From DASQFD01 sp035633255 (lineage in GTDB: Bacteria; Actinomycetota; Actinomycetes; Actinomycetales; Dermatophilaceae), in NCBI GenBank assembly GCA_035633255.1, contig DASQFD010000034.1:1-57714 (forward strand): a DNA stretch of 57,714 nt, in the 5' to 3' direction. How positions within the stretch are numbered: the stretch's first letter is position 1; the number at the start of each line of letters is the position of its first letter. Under the pieces are notes generated by a model, which searched no databases, was not told where the DNA came from, and worked only from the letters and a program-made list of their open reading frames with translations. This document shows positions 17,669 through 25,232 of this stretch, piece by piece. The position numbers were made by a program, and so were the translations under genes.

Positions 17669-17671
17669 CAT
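17666..17671 (+). promoter_or_regulatory. -10 hexamer TAGCAT built on the upstream stop codon (mrp)
   Basis: The stop codon TAG (17666-17668) of the DUF1003 gene begins TAGCAT. Six G residues then separate it from the mrp ATG at 17678, so the predicted mRNA is leaderless. The G-run could alternatively serve as a ribosome site. Confidence 0.45.
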
Positions 17672-17677
17672 GGGGGG

Positions 17678-18820
17678 ATGCCAGCCTCCCCCGCCGTGAC
17701 CGACGACGCCCTGCGCGCCGCCCTCGCCACCGTCGTCGACCCGGAGATCCGGCGTCCCGTGACCGAGCTCGGGATGGTCGAGTCGGTCACCTGCGACGAG
17801 GCCGGACGGGCGGCGGTCACCCTGCTCCTCACCGTCTCGGGCTGCCCGCTCAAGGAGACCCTCACCCGGGACACCACGGCGGCCGTCGGCAAGGTGCCCG
17901 GCGTCACCAGCGTCCAGGTGACCCTGGGCGTCATGAGCGACGAGCAGCGGGCCCAGCTCCGGACCCACCTGCGCGGCGGGGCCACCGAACGCGAGATCCC
18001 GTTCGCCAAGCCGGGGAGCCTGACCCGCGTGTATGCCGTGGCCTCCGGCAAGGGGGGCGTCGGCAAGTCCTCGGTCACCGCCAACCTGGCGGCGGCGCTC
18101 GCCGAGCAGGGGCTGCGGATCGGCGTGGTCGACGCCGACATCTACGGCTTCTCCATCCCGCGCATGCTGGGGGTGTCCGCGCGGCCCACCCAGGTCGACG
18201 ACATGATCCTGCCGCCGATCGCGCACGAGGTGAAGGTCATCTCGATCGGGATGTTCGTGCCCGGCAACCAGCCGGTGGTGTGGCGCGGGCCGATGCTGCA
18301 CCGAGCGCTCCAGCAGTTCCTCGCCGACGTCTTCTGGGGTGACCTGGACATCCTGCTGCTCGACCTGCCGCCGGGCACCGGTGACATCGCGATCTCGGTG
18401 GCCCAGCTCATCCCGACGGCGGAGATCCTCGTGGTCACCACCCCGCAGCAGGCGGCCGCGGAGGTCGCCGAGCGGGCGGGCGCGATCGCGCTGCAGACCC
18501 ACCAGCGGATCGCCGGCGTCGTGGAGAACATGTCGTGGCTCGAGCTGCCCGACGGCACCCGCCAGGACATCTTCGGCTCGGGCGGGGGGGCGGACGTGGC
18601 CGCCTCCCTGACCCGCTCGGTGGGCTCGGAGGTGCCGCTGCTCGGCCAGATCCCCCTCGACACCGCGCTCCGGATCGGTGCCGACGAGGGTCGCCCGGTG
18701 GTCCTGTCCGACCCGGCGAGCCCGGCCGCCGTCGCGCTGCGCGGCATCGCCCGGGGCCTCGGCACCCGGGCCCGGGGCCTGGCCGGGCGCTCGCTGGGCC
18801 TGACACCGGCCGGCCGCTGA
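17678..18820 (+). CDS. mrp: Mrp/NBP35-type Fe-S carrier ATPase with MIP18 domain
   Basis: Cytosolic P-loop protein of 380 aa, implicated in iron-sulfur cluster carriage. An N-terminal MIP18/DUF59 domain (VVDPEIRRPVTELGMVE, Cys in VSGCPLKE) precedes the ATPase with the deviant Walker A GKGGVGKSS near residue 125, and LLLDLPPGTGD. The CxxC that bridges the cluster in ApbC/NBP35 (normally after ENMS) is replaced by VENMSWLELPDG, without cysteine. That loss seems common in actinobacterial Mrp, but it questions a canonical cluster-binding mode. Confidence 0.9.
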   Translation: MPASPAVTDDALRAALATVVDPEIRRPVTELGMVESVTCDEAGRAAVTLLLTVSGCPLKETLTRDTTAAVGKVPGVTSVQVTLGVMSDEQRAQLRTHLRGGATEREIPFAKPGSLTRVYAVASGKGGVGKSSVTANLAAALAEQGLRIGVVDADIYGFSIPRMLGVSARPTQVDDMILPPIAHEVKVISIGMFVPGNQPVVWRGPMLHRALQQFLADVFWGDLDILLLDLPPGTGDIAISVAQLIPTAEILVVTTPQQAAAEVAERAGAIALQTHQRIAGVVENMSWLELPDGTRQDIFGSGGGADVAASLTRSVGSEVPLLGQIPLDTALRIGADEGRPVVLSDPASPAAVALRGIARGLGTRARGLAGRSLGLTPAGR

Positions 18821-18856
18821 CCGCTCAGCTCCGCCGGTCGCTGACCGCTCAGCTCC
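18815..18856. repeat. Tandem duplication spanning the mrp stop codon
   Basis: CGCTGACCGCTCAGCTCC occurs at 18815-18832 and again at 18839-18856 (24-bp period). The first copy contains the mrp TGA. Confidence 0.85.
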
Positions 18857-18866
18857 AGACGGGCCG

Positions 18867-19280
18867 CTACGTCGCGTCGACGTCGTAGGGGGTGGGCCGG
18901 TCCTCCCACGCGTCCGGACTCTCCCCGTCGTCGGCGTCGCGCCGGGCGGCCGCCCCCCCGGCTGCGGCCCCCGCCGCCACCCCCGTGGCCGCCGACCCGC
19001 CCAAGGGCGCCGCGGCGTCCTCGAGCGGCTCGAGCAGGGCCTCCCGGACGATGCGGCGCGGGTCGTACTGGCGCGGGTCGTACTGCCGCCAGTCGACGTC
19101 CTGGTACTCCGGTCCCAGCTGGTCCTTCAGCTGCCCCTTGGCCCCCTCGGCCATGACGCGTGCCTTGCGGATGCCGTGCGCGAGCTTGGCGGCGTAACCG
19201 GGCAGGCGCTCGGGGCCGAGGATGAAGACCGCGAGCAGCCCGAGGAGGACCAGCTCCCAGCCGTTGATCCCGAAGAACAC
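18867..19280 (-). CDS. tatB: Sec-independent translocase protein TatB
   Basis: Membrane component of the twin-arginine export pathway, 137 aa. A short periplasmic N-terminus and one membrane segment (NGWELVLLGLLAVFILGPERLPG) are followed by an amphipathic helix (YAAKLAHGIRKARVMAEGAK) and a variable acidic tail. The conserved GPERLP turn and Glu are present. The GTG at 19280 has GGGGAGGGG directly upstream. It lies downstream of sigE and its anti-sigma factor on the same strand, as in mycobacteria. Tat substrates such as the L,D-transpeptidase above are candidates. Confidence 0.9.
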   Translation of the reverse strand: MFFGINGWELVLLGLLAVFILGPERLPGYAAKLAHGIRKARVMAEGAKGQLKDQLGPEYQDVDWRQYDPRQYDPRRIVREALLEPLEDAAAPLGGSAATGVAAGAAAGGAAARRDADDGESPDAWEDRPTPYDVDAT

Positions 19281-19387
19281 CCCCTCCCCACCTCCATCCG
19301 CCGCTCGCTCGTGTCACCGTCCCGCTCGGGATGGGCGGGCCTCTCGGCGCTCCGGCCCGCGGCGCGCTCGCGGACCCATGGTCGCAC

Positions 19388-19403
19388 GCCGCGGGCCCGC
19401 GGC
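19388..19403 (-). terminator. GC palindrome just after the anti-sigma gene
   Basis: GCCGCGGGCCCGCGGC is a perfect 16-bp palindrome eight bases beyond the anti-sigma stop. It may end the sigE operon before tatB; with no natural loop and no T-tract the case is weak. Confidence 0.3.
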
Positions 19404-19410
19404 CGCGGGG

Positions 19411-19998
19411 TCAGGGGCCGGCGGTGCGCCCAGCGGGCGCGGTCGTGCCGGTGGTGCCCGTGACCGGCCACGACACCGTCAGGGCCGCGGGCACGGCCGG
19501 GCGCCCGGTGCCTCCCGGGGCGGCGCTCGCGGGGGGCGCCGGCGAGGTCGGCCGGGGGAGTTCCGTCGGCGCCGCCGCGGCGGTGCTGCCCACGACGGAG
19601 AGGGTCCACGCGGTCGCGGCCGTGGCGCCGGCCGCCGCGGCGGCGACGACCGCGGACCGCAGGGCGCTGCGGTGGCACGGCGGCGCGCCCGGCCGGACCA
19701 TCGGCAGCGGGGCGACCCCGGGGAACCGAGGCGAGCCGGGCCCGCTCTCGACGGGGCCGACGTCCGCCGGCCGGTCCAGCGCCATCAGCGAGCTGCGGAG
19801 GCCGCCCGGGACCCGGGGTGCGGTGCCGGTCAGCACCGAGCGGAGCACCCGCTCGTCGTCGACCACCCGGCTGCAGTCCCCACAGGCCACGAGGTGGCGG
19901 TCCCACCATCGCGCCGAGGCCGCGTCCAGCCTCCCGGCGACGTAGTCGGGCAGCTGCTCACGCGGGCATCCGCCGCGGGCGGGTCGGAGCACGGTCAC
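19411..19998 (-). CDS. Zinc-finger anti-sigma factor (RseA-like)
   Basis: A 195-aa protein expected to hold SigE inactive. The ZAS motif HxxxCxxC is present as H35-LVA-C39-GD-C42, with Cys11 upstream as a possible further ligand. A single hydrophobic segment (about residues 112-136, AVVAAAAAGATAATAWTLSVVG) and an Ala/Pro/Thr-rich tail suggest membrane anchoring. GTG at 19998 overlaps the sigE stop by four bases, so sigma and anti-sigma are translationally coupled. The sequence beyond the zinc finger is poorly conserved. Confidence 0.8.
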   Translation of the reverse strand: MTVLRPARGGCPREQLPDYVAGRLDAASARWWDRHLVACGDCSRVVDDERVLRSVLTGTAPRVPGGLRSSLMALDRPADVGPVESGPGSPRFPGVAPLPMVRPGAPPCHRSALRSAVVAAAAAGATAATAWTLSVVGSTAAAAPTELPRPTSPAPPASAAPGGTGRPAVPAALTVSWPVTGTTGTTAPAGRTAGP

Positions 19999-20672
19999 GC
20001 GCCACCGGTGACCGCGGCCGGCAGGACCGGGCGCCGACGGGAGCGGGCGCCGTCGGTCGAGGGGGCCGCCGCGCCCGGCTCCGGGCCCGAGGGTCGCGGG
20101 GCCGGCGCCCGGTGGGCGAGGGACTCGCGCAGCTGCGCGCGCCCGCGGTGGATGCGGGAGCGGACGGTGCCGAGCTTGACGTCGAGCGTCGCGGCGATCT
20201 CCTCGTAGGACAGCCCCTCGATGTCGCAGAGCACGACCGCGGCGCGGAAGTCCGGTGGCAGCGCGTCCAGCGCGCGCTGGACGTCGTCGTCGAACTGCGC
20301 GTCGTGGAAGGTCTGCTCCGGGCCGGCACCGCGGCTGGGCAGCCGGGCGGCCGACTCCTCGGAGAGGGCGTCGAAGCGGATGCGCTGCTTGCGGCGCATC
20401 TTGTCGAGGAAGACGTTGGTCGTGATGCGGTGCAGCCAGCCCTCGAAGGTGCCCGGCGTGTAGGAGTGCAGCGAGCGGAAGACCCGGATGAAGACGTCGT
20501 GCGTGAGGTCCTCGGCGTCGTGCACGTTGCCGCTGAGGCGGTAGGCCAGCCGATAGACGCGGGCGGAGTGCTGCTCGACGACCTCCTCCCAGGTCGGCGG
20601 CACGTAGCCGCCGAGGGACGGGGCGTCCGAGACGGTGCTCGGGGCGCGGTCCGTGCTGAGGTCGATGCCCAT
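19995..20672 (-). CDS. sigE: ECF RNA polymerase sigma factor SigE
   Basis: Group 4 sigma factor of 225 aa. Region 2 is WEEVVEQHSARVYRLAYRLSGN through AEDLTHDVFIRVFRSL; region 4 is ALDALPPDFRAAVVLCDIEGLSYEEIAATLDVKLGTV, with the helix-turn-helix ending IHRGRAQLRE. An extra Pro/Arg-rich C-terminal tail of about 35 residues follows. Family members direct envelope-stress and heat responses. It is divergent from an O-methyltransferase and followed by its anti-sigma factor and tatB. A possible self-recognised promoter lies upstream (20683-20708). Confidence 0.93.
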   Translation of the reverse strand: MGIDLSTDRAPSTVSDAPSLGGYVPPTWEEVVEQHSARVYRLAYRLSGNVHDAEDLTHDVFIRVFRSLHSYTPGTFEGWLHRITTNVFLDKMRRKQRIRFDALSEESAARLPSRGAGPEQTFHDAQFDDDVQRALDALPPDFRAAVVLCDIEGLSYEEIAATLDVKLGTVRSRIHRGRAQLRESLAHRAPAPRPSGPEPGAAAPSTDGARSRRRPVLPAAVTGGA

Positions 20673-20682
20673 CTCCCACTCC

Positions 20683-20708
20683 TACGTCCGGGTAACCCCG
20701 ATTGTTCC
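20683..20708 (-). promoter_or_regulatory. Candidate ECF-type promoter of sigE (GGAAC-N17-CGTA)
   Basis: On the minus strand GGAAC (20708-20704), 17 bases, then CGTA (20686-20683). This resembles the GGAAC/CGTT elements read by SigE-like factors and would allow autoregulation. The distance to the ATG at 20672 leaves almost no leader. Confidence 0.35.
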
Positions 20709-20750
20709 GGTCCACCCTGAACGTCACCTGTGAGCGTCCCCGGCCCTCGT

Positions 20751-20756
20751 TAGGCT
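20751..20756 (+). promoter_or_regulatory. -10 hexamer TAGGCT, leaderless promoter of the O-methyltransferase
   Basis: TAGGCT with a six-base spacer (GGCCGC) to the ATG at 20763. Confidence 0.5.
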
Positions 20757-20762
20757 GGCCGC

Positions 20763-21398
20763 ATGAGTGCATCGAGGTCGGCGAGCTGGTCCTACGCCGA
20801 GGAGTTCGTCCCCGAGCCCGAGGTCGTCGAGCAGGCCCGGGGCCGGGGGGAGACCTTCGGCGACGCCACCCCGGTCGGCCGGGGCGTCGGTCCGCTGCTC
20901 GCCGTGCTCGCCGCCGCGGTGGCGGCCCGGCACGTCGTCGAGGTGGGCACCGGCGCCGGCACCTCCGGGCTGTGGCTGCTCGCCGGCATGCCGGACGACG
21001 GTGTCCTCACCACCATCGACGCCGACGGCGAGCACTCGCGCAGCGCCAAGGAGGCGTTCGCCGCGGCGGGGGTGGCCCACCAGCGGACCCGGGTCATCAC
21101 CGGCCGCGCCCTGGACGTGCTCCCCCGGATGACCGACGGCGCCTACGACCTCGTCCACGTGGACGGGGACAAGGGTGGCTACCCGGACTACGCCGAGCAC
21201 GGCATCCGGCTGCTGCGGCCGGGTGGCGTGCTGGCCCTGGACAACATGCTCTGGCACGACCGGGTCGCCGACCCGGCGGCCCGCGACGCCGCGACGACCG
21301 TGCTGCGCGACCTCGGCAAGTCGCTGCGCGACGACGAGCGGCTCCGGCCGGCGCTGCTCCCGGTCGGGGACGGCCTGCTGGTGGCCGTCAAGCGCTAG
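20763..21398 (+). CDS. Class I SAM-dependent O-methyltransferase
   Basis: Cytosolic methyltransferase of 211 aa, the length of the catechol/caffeoyl-CoA OMT-like family. SAM motif I is VVEVGTGAGTSGLWLLAG; the metal/acid motif is YDLVHVDGDKGGYPDY; LRPGGVLALDNMLW follows. Orthologues sit divergently beside sigE in mycobacteria (Rv1220c), so the link is ancient. The substrate is unknown. Confidence 0.88.
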   Translation: MSASRSASWSYAEEFVPEPEVVEQARGRGETFGDATPVGRGVGPLLAVLAAAVAARHVVEVGTGAGTSGLWLLAGMPDDGVLTTIDADGEHSRSAKEAFAAAGVAHQRTRVITGRALDVLPRMTDGAYDLVHVDGDKGGYPDYAEHGIRLLRPGGVLALDNMLWHDRVADPAARDAATTVLRDLGKSLRDDERLRPALLPVGDGLLVAVKR

Positions 21399-21427
21399 GG
21401 CGCTGCCCCATCCCCGCCGCGGGCCGG

Positions 21428-21787
21428 TCAGGCCGAGGGACCCGGCCCCGCACCTCGCCGGAAGCCGGCCGGCCCCTCGGCGATCGCCACCACCTCGTAG
21501 TCCTCGACGACCACCGGCGCGGACCCGACGAGCTCGCTCACCGGGGAGGTGGCGGCGGTCGCCTCGAACCCCTCGCGGAAGACCTTGCGCTCCTGCTCGG
21601 TGTCGAAGACGTAGGTGCCCTCGAACCAGACCCCCTCGCGCATCCGCCACACCTTGAAGGCGAGCCCGTCGAGGAACATGAAGCGCGCGATCGAGGTCCC
21701 GACCACGTAGTCGCGCAGCCGTTCGGCGGCGTCCTCCGGTGCGTCCTCGAGCGACCACCGCACCGCCAGACCGTAGCCCGCGTTCAT
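21428..21787 (-). CDS. Conserved hypothetical protein (possible dimeric alpha-beta barrel)
   Basis: A 119-aa protein, mostly polar, with no export signal. The pattern YGLAVRWSLEDAPEDAAERLRDYV then FKVWRMREGVWFEGTYVFDTEQERKVF resembles small YdhR/ABM-like dimeric barrels, but I am not certain. Its ATG at 21787 overlaps the stop of pepA (ATGA), so it is the second gene of that operon. Confidence 0.6.
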   Translation of the reverse strand: MNAGYGLAVRWSLEDAPEDAAERLRDYVVGTSIARFMFLDGLAFKVWRMREGVWFEGTYVFDTEQERKVFREGFEATAATSPVSELVGSAPVVVEDYEVVAIAEGPAGFRRGAGPGPSA

Positions 21788-23340
21788 CCCTGTCCCTCCA
21801 GCCACCGCAGCAGCAGCCTCGTGCCGAACCCGGTCCCGCCCTTGGCGACGAGCCCGGCGTCGACGTCGGAGCGGCCGGGTCCGGCGATGTCGAGGTGCGC
21901 CCAGGGGCGGTCCCCGACGAACTCGCGCAGGAACAGCGCGGCGGTGATGGCACCGGGGCCGCCCTCGGCGATGTGCCGGAGGTCGGCGACGTCCGAGTCG
22001 AGTCCCCGACGGTACTGCGGCGCCAGCGGGAGCGGCCACAGCGTCTCACCCGTGACCTCCCCGGCCGCCACGAGCGCGTCGCGCAGGCCGTCGTCGGTGG
22101 CGAAGACCGGCGCCATGACCCGCGCCAGGGCGACGCGCGCCGCCCCCGTCAGCGTGGCCACGTCGACGACCGCGTCGGGGGCGAGCCGGCTGACGGCATA
22201 CGCGAGCGCGTCGGCCAGCACCAGGCGACCCTCGGCGTCGGTGTTGCCCACCTCCACCGTGGTGCCGTCGTAGTGGGTGAGGACGTCGCCCGGCCGGTAG
22301 GAGGCGGCGCCGACGGCGTTCTCGGCAAGCGCCAGCAGCCCGGTCACCCGCACCCTCACGCCCAGGTCGCGACAGGCGGCCAGCACGGCCAGCACGACCG
22401 CGGCCCCCTGCATGTCGGTCTTCATGCCGAGCATGCCCTCGGGCGGCTTGACCTGCAGCCCCCCGCTGTCGAAGGTGATGCCCTTCCCGACGAGGACGAC
22501 GTGCCGACCGGCCGTCCCGCCACCGGCGGGCACGTGCTCGAGCTCGACCAGGCGCGGCGGGGTGGCCGACCCCCCGCCGACGGCCAGCAGCCCGCCGAAC
22601 CCCTCGTCCCGGAGGTCCGCGTCGTCCCACACCCGCACCCGCAGGCCGGCCGGGCCGGCGAGCTCGACGGCGCGCTCGGCGAGCCACGGCGGGTTCTTGG
22701 TGTCGGAGGGCACGGCCGCCAGGGTCCGGGCCAGCAGGGTCGCGTGGGCCCGGATCCTGGCCCGCTCGACGGTGACGGCCGCGTCGCCGGGGTCGGTGCC
22801 GTCCGGCACGACGACGACCACGCCGCCGGCCGGGGCGGCCCCGGCCCGCACCGTCCCCCCGGTCCAGCGGGGTGGAGCCCAGCCGCCGAGCACCGCGCCC
22901 TCCACCCACGCCGACAGCGAGGGCTCGTCGACCGCGGACGCGTCCACGTCCAGGACCACCCGCCCCCGGCCCCGGGTGGCGCGGCCGACCGCCGCGGCCG
23001 CCACGCGCAGGTCGGCGCCGGTGCCCGCACCCACCCCCACGACGAGCAGGGCCCGGACCGGCGCGGCCCCCGGCGGCAGGGGCACGGTGGTCACCTCGCC
23101 CGCCTCGGGGCTCGGCTCGTGCGCGGCCAGGACGTCCCCGGCGGGCAGTCCGAGCAGCCCCAGCCCGGTTCGCACGGCGCGGTCCCCCAGTGCCGAGCCG
23201 GGCTCCTGCAGCGCGCTGACGAGCACCGCGTCCTCGCTGTCCGCGGCACCCACCAGGGCGGCGCCCAGGTCCTCCGAGACGCTCCACGGGGCGACGGCGG
23301 GGTCGAGCAGGTCCTCCACGGGCGGCACGGGCTCGGGCAC
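21784..23340 (-). CDS. pepA: Leucyl aminopeptidase (M17)
   Basis: Dinuclear zinc/manganese aminopeptidase, 518 aa. The catalytic C-terminal domain shows VGKGITFDSGG (Lys and Asp ligands), MKTDMQGAA and the family signature NTDAEGRLVLADAL with the bridging Asp/Glu. The N-terminal half is divergent, Ala/Gly-rich and typical of actinobacterial forms. The GTG at 23340 has TAGGGT exactly six bases upstream, setting the start and predicting a leaderless transcript. A strong hairpin upstream separates it from DUF3117. Confidence 0.92.
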   Translation of the reverse strand: MPEPVPPVEDLLDPAVAPWSVSEDLGAALVGAADSEDAVLVSALQEPGSALGDRAVRTGLGLLGLPAGDVLAAHEPSPEAGEVTTVPLPPGAAPVRALLVVGVGAGTGADLRVAAAAVGRATRGRGRVVLDVDASAVDEPSLSAWVEGAVLGGWAPPRWTGGTVRAGAAPAGGVVVVVPDGTDPGDAAVTVERARIRAHATLLARTLAAVPSDTKNPPWLAERAVELAGPAGLRVRVWDDADLRDEGFGGLLAVGGGSATPPRLVELEHVPAGGGTAGRHVVLVGKGITFDSGGLQVKPPEGMLGMKTDMQGAAVVLAVLAACRDLGVRVRVTGLLALAENAVGAASYRPGDVLTHYDGTTVEVGNTDAEGRLVLADALAYAVSRLAPDAVVDVATLTGAARVALARVMAPVFATDDGLRDALVAAGEVTGETLWPLPLAPQYRRGLDSDVADLRHIAEGGPGAITAALFLREFVGDRPWAHLDIAGPGRSDVDAGLVAKGGTGFGTRLLLRWLEGQG

Positions 23341-23346
23341 CCGATG

Positions 23347-23352
23347 ACCCTA
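23347..23352 (-). promoter_or_regulatory. -10 hexamer TAGGGT, leaderless promoter of pepA
   Basis: TAGGGT on the minus strand, six bases (CATCGG) before the GTG at 23340. Confidence 0.5.
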
Positions 23353-23359
23353 CCGATGC

Positions 23360-23397
23360 GCGAGAGCCCCCACCACGACGGCGGTGGGGGCTCTCGC
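23360..23397 (-). terminator. Perfect 15-bp stem hairpin after the DUF3117 gene
   Basis: GCGAGAGCCCCCACC (23360-23374) pairs perfectly with GGTGGGGGCTCTCGC (23383-23397) across an 8-nt loop. It ends the DUF3117 transcript before the pepA promoter. No U-tract follows. Confidence 0.8.
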
Positions 23398-23414
23398 CCG
23401 GTCATGGGGGGGCG

Positions 23415-23588
23415 TCAGGCCAGCCCCTCGCAGCTGTCGATGGCCTTGCCCAGCGCCCTGACCTCGTCGGGCGTCATCTCGACCACGAGGCGGCCCCCGC
23501 CCTCGAGGGGCATGCGCAGCACGATGCCGCGCCCCTCCTTCGTCACCTCGAGCGGGCCGTCACCGGTCCTCGGCTTCATCGCGGCCAT
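23415..23588 (-). CDS. DUF3117 actinobacterial microprotein
   Basis: A 57-aa protein that opens MAAMKPRTGDGPLEVTKEG and ends GKAIDSCEGLA. It is nearly invariant across Actinobacteria (DUF3117; Rv1211-like from memory), yet its function is unknown. No membrane segment; a small beta-rich fold with one Cys near the C-terminus. A GGAAGGGAAG ribosome site precedes the ATG. The transcript appears monocistronic, with its own promoter and a strong terminator, which suggests high independent expression. Confidence 0.93.
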   Translation of the reverse strand: MAAMKPRTGDGPLEVTKEGRGIVLRMPLEGGGRLVVEMTPDEVRALGKAIDSCEGLA

Positions 23589-23664
23589 GGGTTGCTTCCC
23601 TTCCTCCCGCGCCGCGGCTGCGTCGCGTGTCCCGACCGGCGTCGACCGCCGGCTGTCGGGAGCC

Positions 23665-23670
23665 ATTATC
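23665..23670 (-). promoter_or_regulatory. -10 hexamer GATAAT upstream of DUF3117
   Basis: GATAAT on the minus strand, giving a leader of about 70 nt with a purine-rich ribosome site. Confidence 0.5.
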
Positions 23671-23683
23671 CCGAGTGCGCGGC

Positions 23684-23700
23684 CCCGATGCGACATCGGG
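23684..23700. promoter_or_regulatory. Palindrome CCCGATG-N3-CATCGGG near the DUF3117 promoter
   Basis: Perfect 7-bp arms with a 3-bp centre lie about 14 bp upstream of the -10, where a -35-occluding operator would sit. It could instead be the terminator hairpin of the membrane-protein gene that ends at 23729. Confidence 0.35.
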
Positions 23701-23728
23701 TCCAGCCGCCTCCGGGTCCGCCACGGGC

Positions 23729-25159
23729 TCAGGGCGGCCGAGAGCCCCACGGGGTGTAGACGGCGAGCACGCACGTCCACCACGTCATCCCGACGACGAG
23801 GAGCACCAGCACCACCGCGACCCGGCGCCGCCAGTGGGCCACCACCCGCTCTCCCGTCGAGGTGCGCATGGCGACACTGGCGATGAGCGCGGCGAGGGGG
23901 ACGTCCAGCAGCAGGAAGCGCCACATGCTGGTGATCGGCCGGACGACCGCGACCAGGTAGAGCGGGTAGGCCAGCGCCCAGGCACGCGCCTCGACCGGGA
24001 TCCAGCGCCCGTGGCGGCCCAGCACCAGGGCGAGGTAGGTGCCGACCAGCGCCACGAGCACGACGACCCCCGCCACGCCCCTGGACTCCCACGCCCAGGC
24101 GAACCACAGGACGTACGGACCCCGGTCCGGCCGCTGCCCCCACGCGGCCTGCACGTCGAAGAAGGCGGTGGGCGAGCCCGTGGCCAGGCCGGCGACAGCC
24201 GGCCACAGCAGCCCCGAGAGCCCGGTCGCGAGCACCATGAGGACTGCTGTCGCCCGCTGCCCGGCGAGCGGGACGGCACCGGCCGCCCGCTCCTCACGCC
24301 AGCGCACGACGAGGTGCACCACGACCGCGGCGCCCATGGCCGGTGCGACCCCGCGGGTGAGGCCGAGGGGCAGCGCCGCAGCCGCCACCGCGGCATACCG
24401 GTGCCTCATGAGCAGCAGCAGGGAGCCCACGACGAGCACCGCCGCGAGCGGCTCGGTGTAGGGCTTGAGCATCACCGCGGTGGCCGGGTAGAAGCACCAG
24501 AGGCACGCGGCGACCAGGGCCAGCCGTTCGCGGGCCGGCTGCGGCTCCGCGTGCTCACCGAAGCGGAACAGCTCGCGCACGAGGAGCGCCGCCAGGGCGC
24601 CGAGGGCGAGGTTGAGCCCCACGGCCGCGACGGGGAACGGCAGGCCCAGCGCCGTCAGCCCGCGGACGAGGAGCGGGAACAGCGGGTAGAAGGCCCAGGC
24701 GCTGTAGGTCACCACGCCGGTGTCGGGGTCCGTGGGCAGCGGGACGGGGTAGCCGTCGCGGGCGATCCGCTCGTACCACTCGGCATCCCACAGGCCCAGC
24801 AGGTCACCGATGCCCGGGTCCGCGCGGCCGACGCCGGCCGGGTTCTGGAACCAGGTCGCGGCCACCCACAGCGCGGCCAGCGCGACCAGGCGGGAGACCA
24901 GGTATGCCGTGAGGACCGTCCGCACCGGGTGCGCCAGCCCGGCCGCGGCGAGCCGTCGGCGGCCGGCCGCCATGAACGGGCGGGCCAGCCCGGTTCGCCA
25001 CGTGCCGGACCCCGCGGCCGGTCCCGGCTCCGGGGCCGCGCCCGCCCCGCCGTCACCGGCCGAGCCGGCCCCGCCGGCCGCACCGGCCGCACCGGCCGCA
25101 CCGGCCGCACCGGCCGAGCCCACCGTCGCACCGCGGCTCGGCGGGGTCGAGGTGGTCAC
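23729..25159 (-). CDS. PIG-V-like GT-C membrane mannosyltransferase family protein
   Basis: Polytopic membrane protein of 476 aa with about ten hydrophobic segments. After a Gly/Ala-rich cytosolic N-terminus (about 50 residues, encoded by a 9-bp repeat), a segment leads to LLGLWDAEWYERIARDGYP, the WD...WY motif of PIG-V-like lipid-linked mannosyltransferases, with the acidic residue facing the exterior. Later YTEPLAA and GPYVLWFAWAWESRG loops fit the family. It probably transfers a sugar from a polyprenyl donor. The GTG at 25159 is the only reasonable start. Confidence 0.75.
   Translation of the reverse strand: MTTSTPPSRGATVGSAGAAGAAGAAGAAGGAGSAGDGGAGAAPEPGPAAGSGTWRTGLARPFMAAGRRRLAAAGLAHPVRTVLTAYLVSRLVALAALWVAATWFQNPAGVGRADPGIGDLLGLWDAEWYERIARDGYPVPLPTDPDTGVVTYSAWAFYPLFPLLVRGLTALGLPFPVAAVGLNLALGALAALLVRELFRFGEHAEPQPARERLALVAACLWCFYPATAVMLKPYTEPLAAVLVVGSLLLLMRHRYAAVAAAALPLGLTRGVAPAMGAAVVVHLVVRWREERAAGAVPLAGQRATAVLMVLATGLSGLLWPAVAGLATGSPTAFFDVQAAWGQRPDRGPYVLWFAWAWESRGVAGVVVLVALVGTYLALVLGRHGRWIPVEARAWALAYPLYLVAVVRPITSMWRFLLLDVPLAALIASVAMRTSTGERVVAHWRRRVAVVLVLLVVGMTWWTCVLAVYTPWGSRPP
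25081..25125. repeat. 9-bp x 5 tandem repeat in the GT-C N-terminus
   Basis: CACCGGCCG is repeated five times, encoding a Gly-Ala-Ala stretch on the minus strand. Copy number is likely variable by slippage. Confidence 0.85.
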
Positions 25160-25232
25160 GCGGCCATCGTGCTACGCCCGGCGGGACGCGGTGCTGCGGT
25201 ATCCCGGTCCCGGCCCAACCGTGACCGACACC

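Noticed and set aside
17627..23700. 12-mer TGCGACATCGGG shared between 17627 and 23689
   Set aside because: Two copies of a GC-rich 12-mer in 57 kb are not convincing; contexts differ.
25081..25125. Possible CRISPR-like array
   Set aside because: A 9-bp coding microsatellite with no spacers; no cas genes or spaced 24-40 bp repeats occur anywhere in the window.
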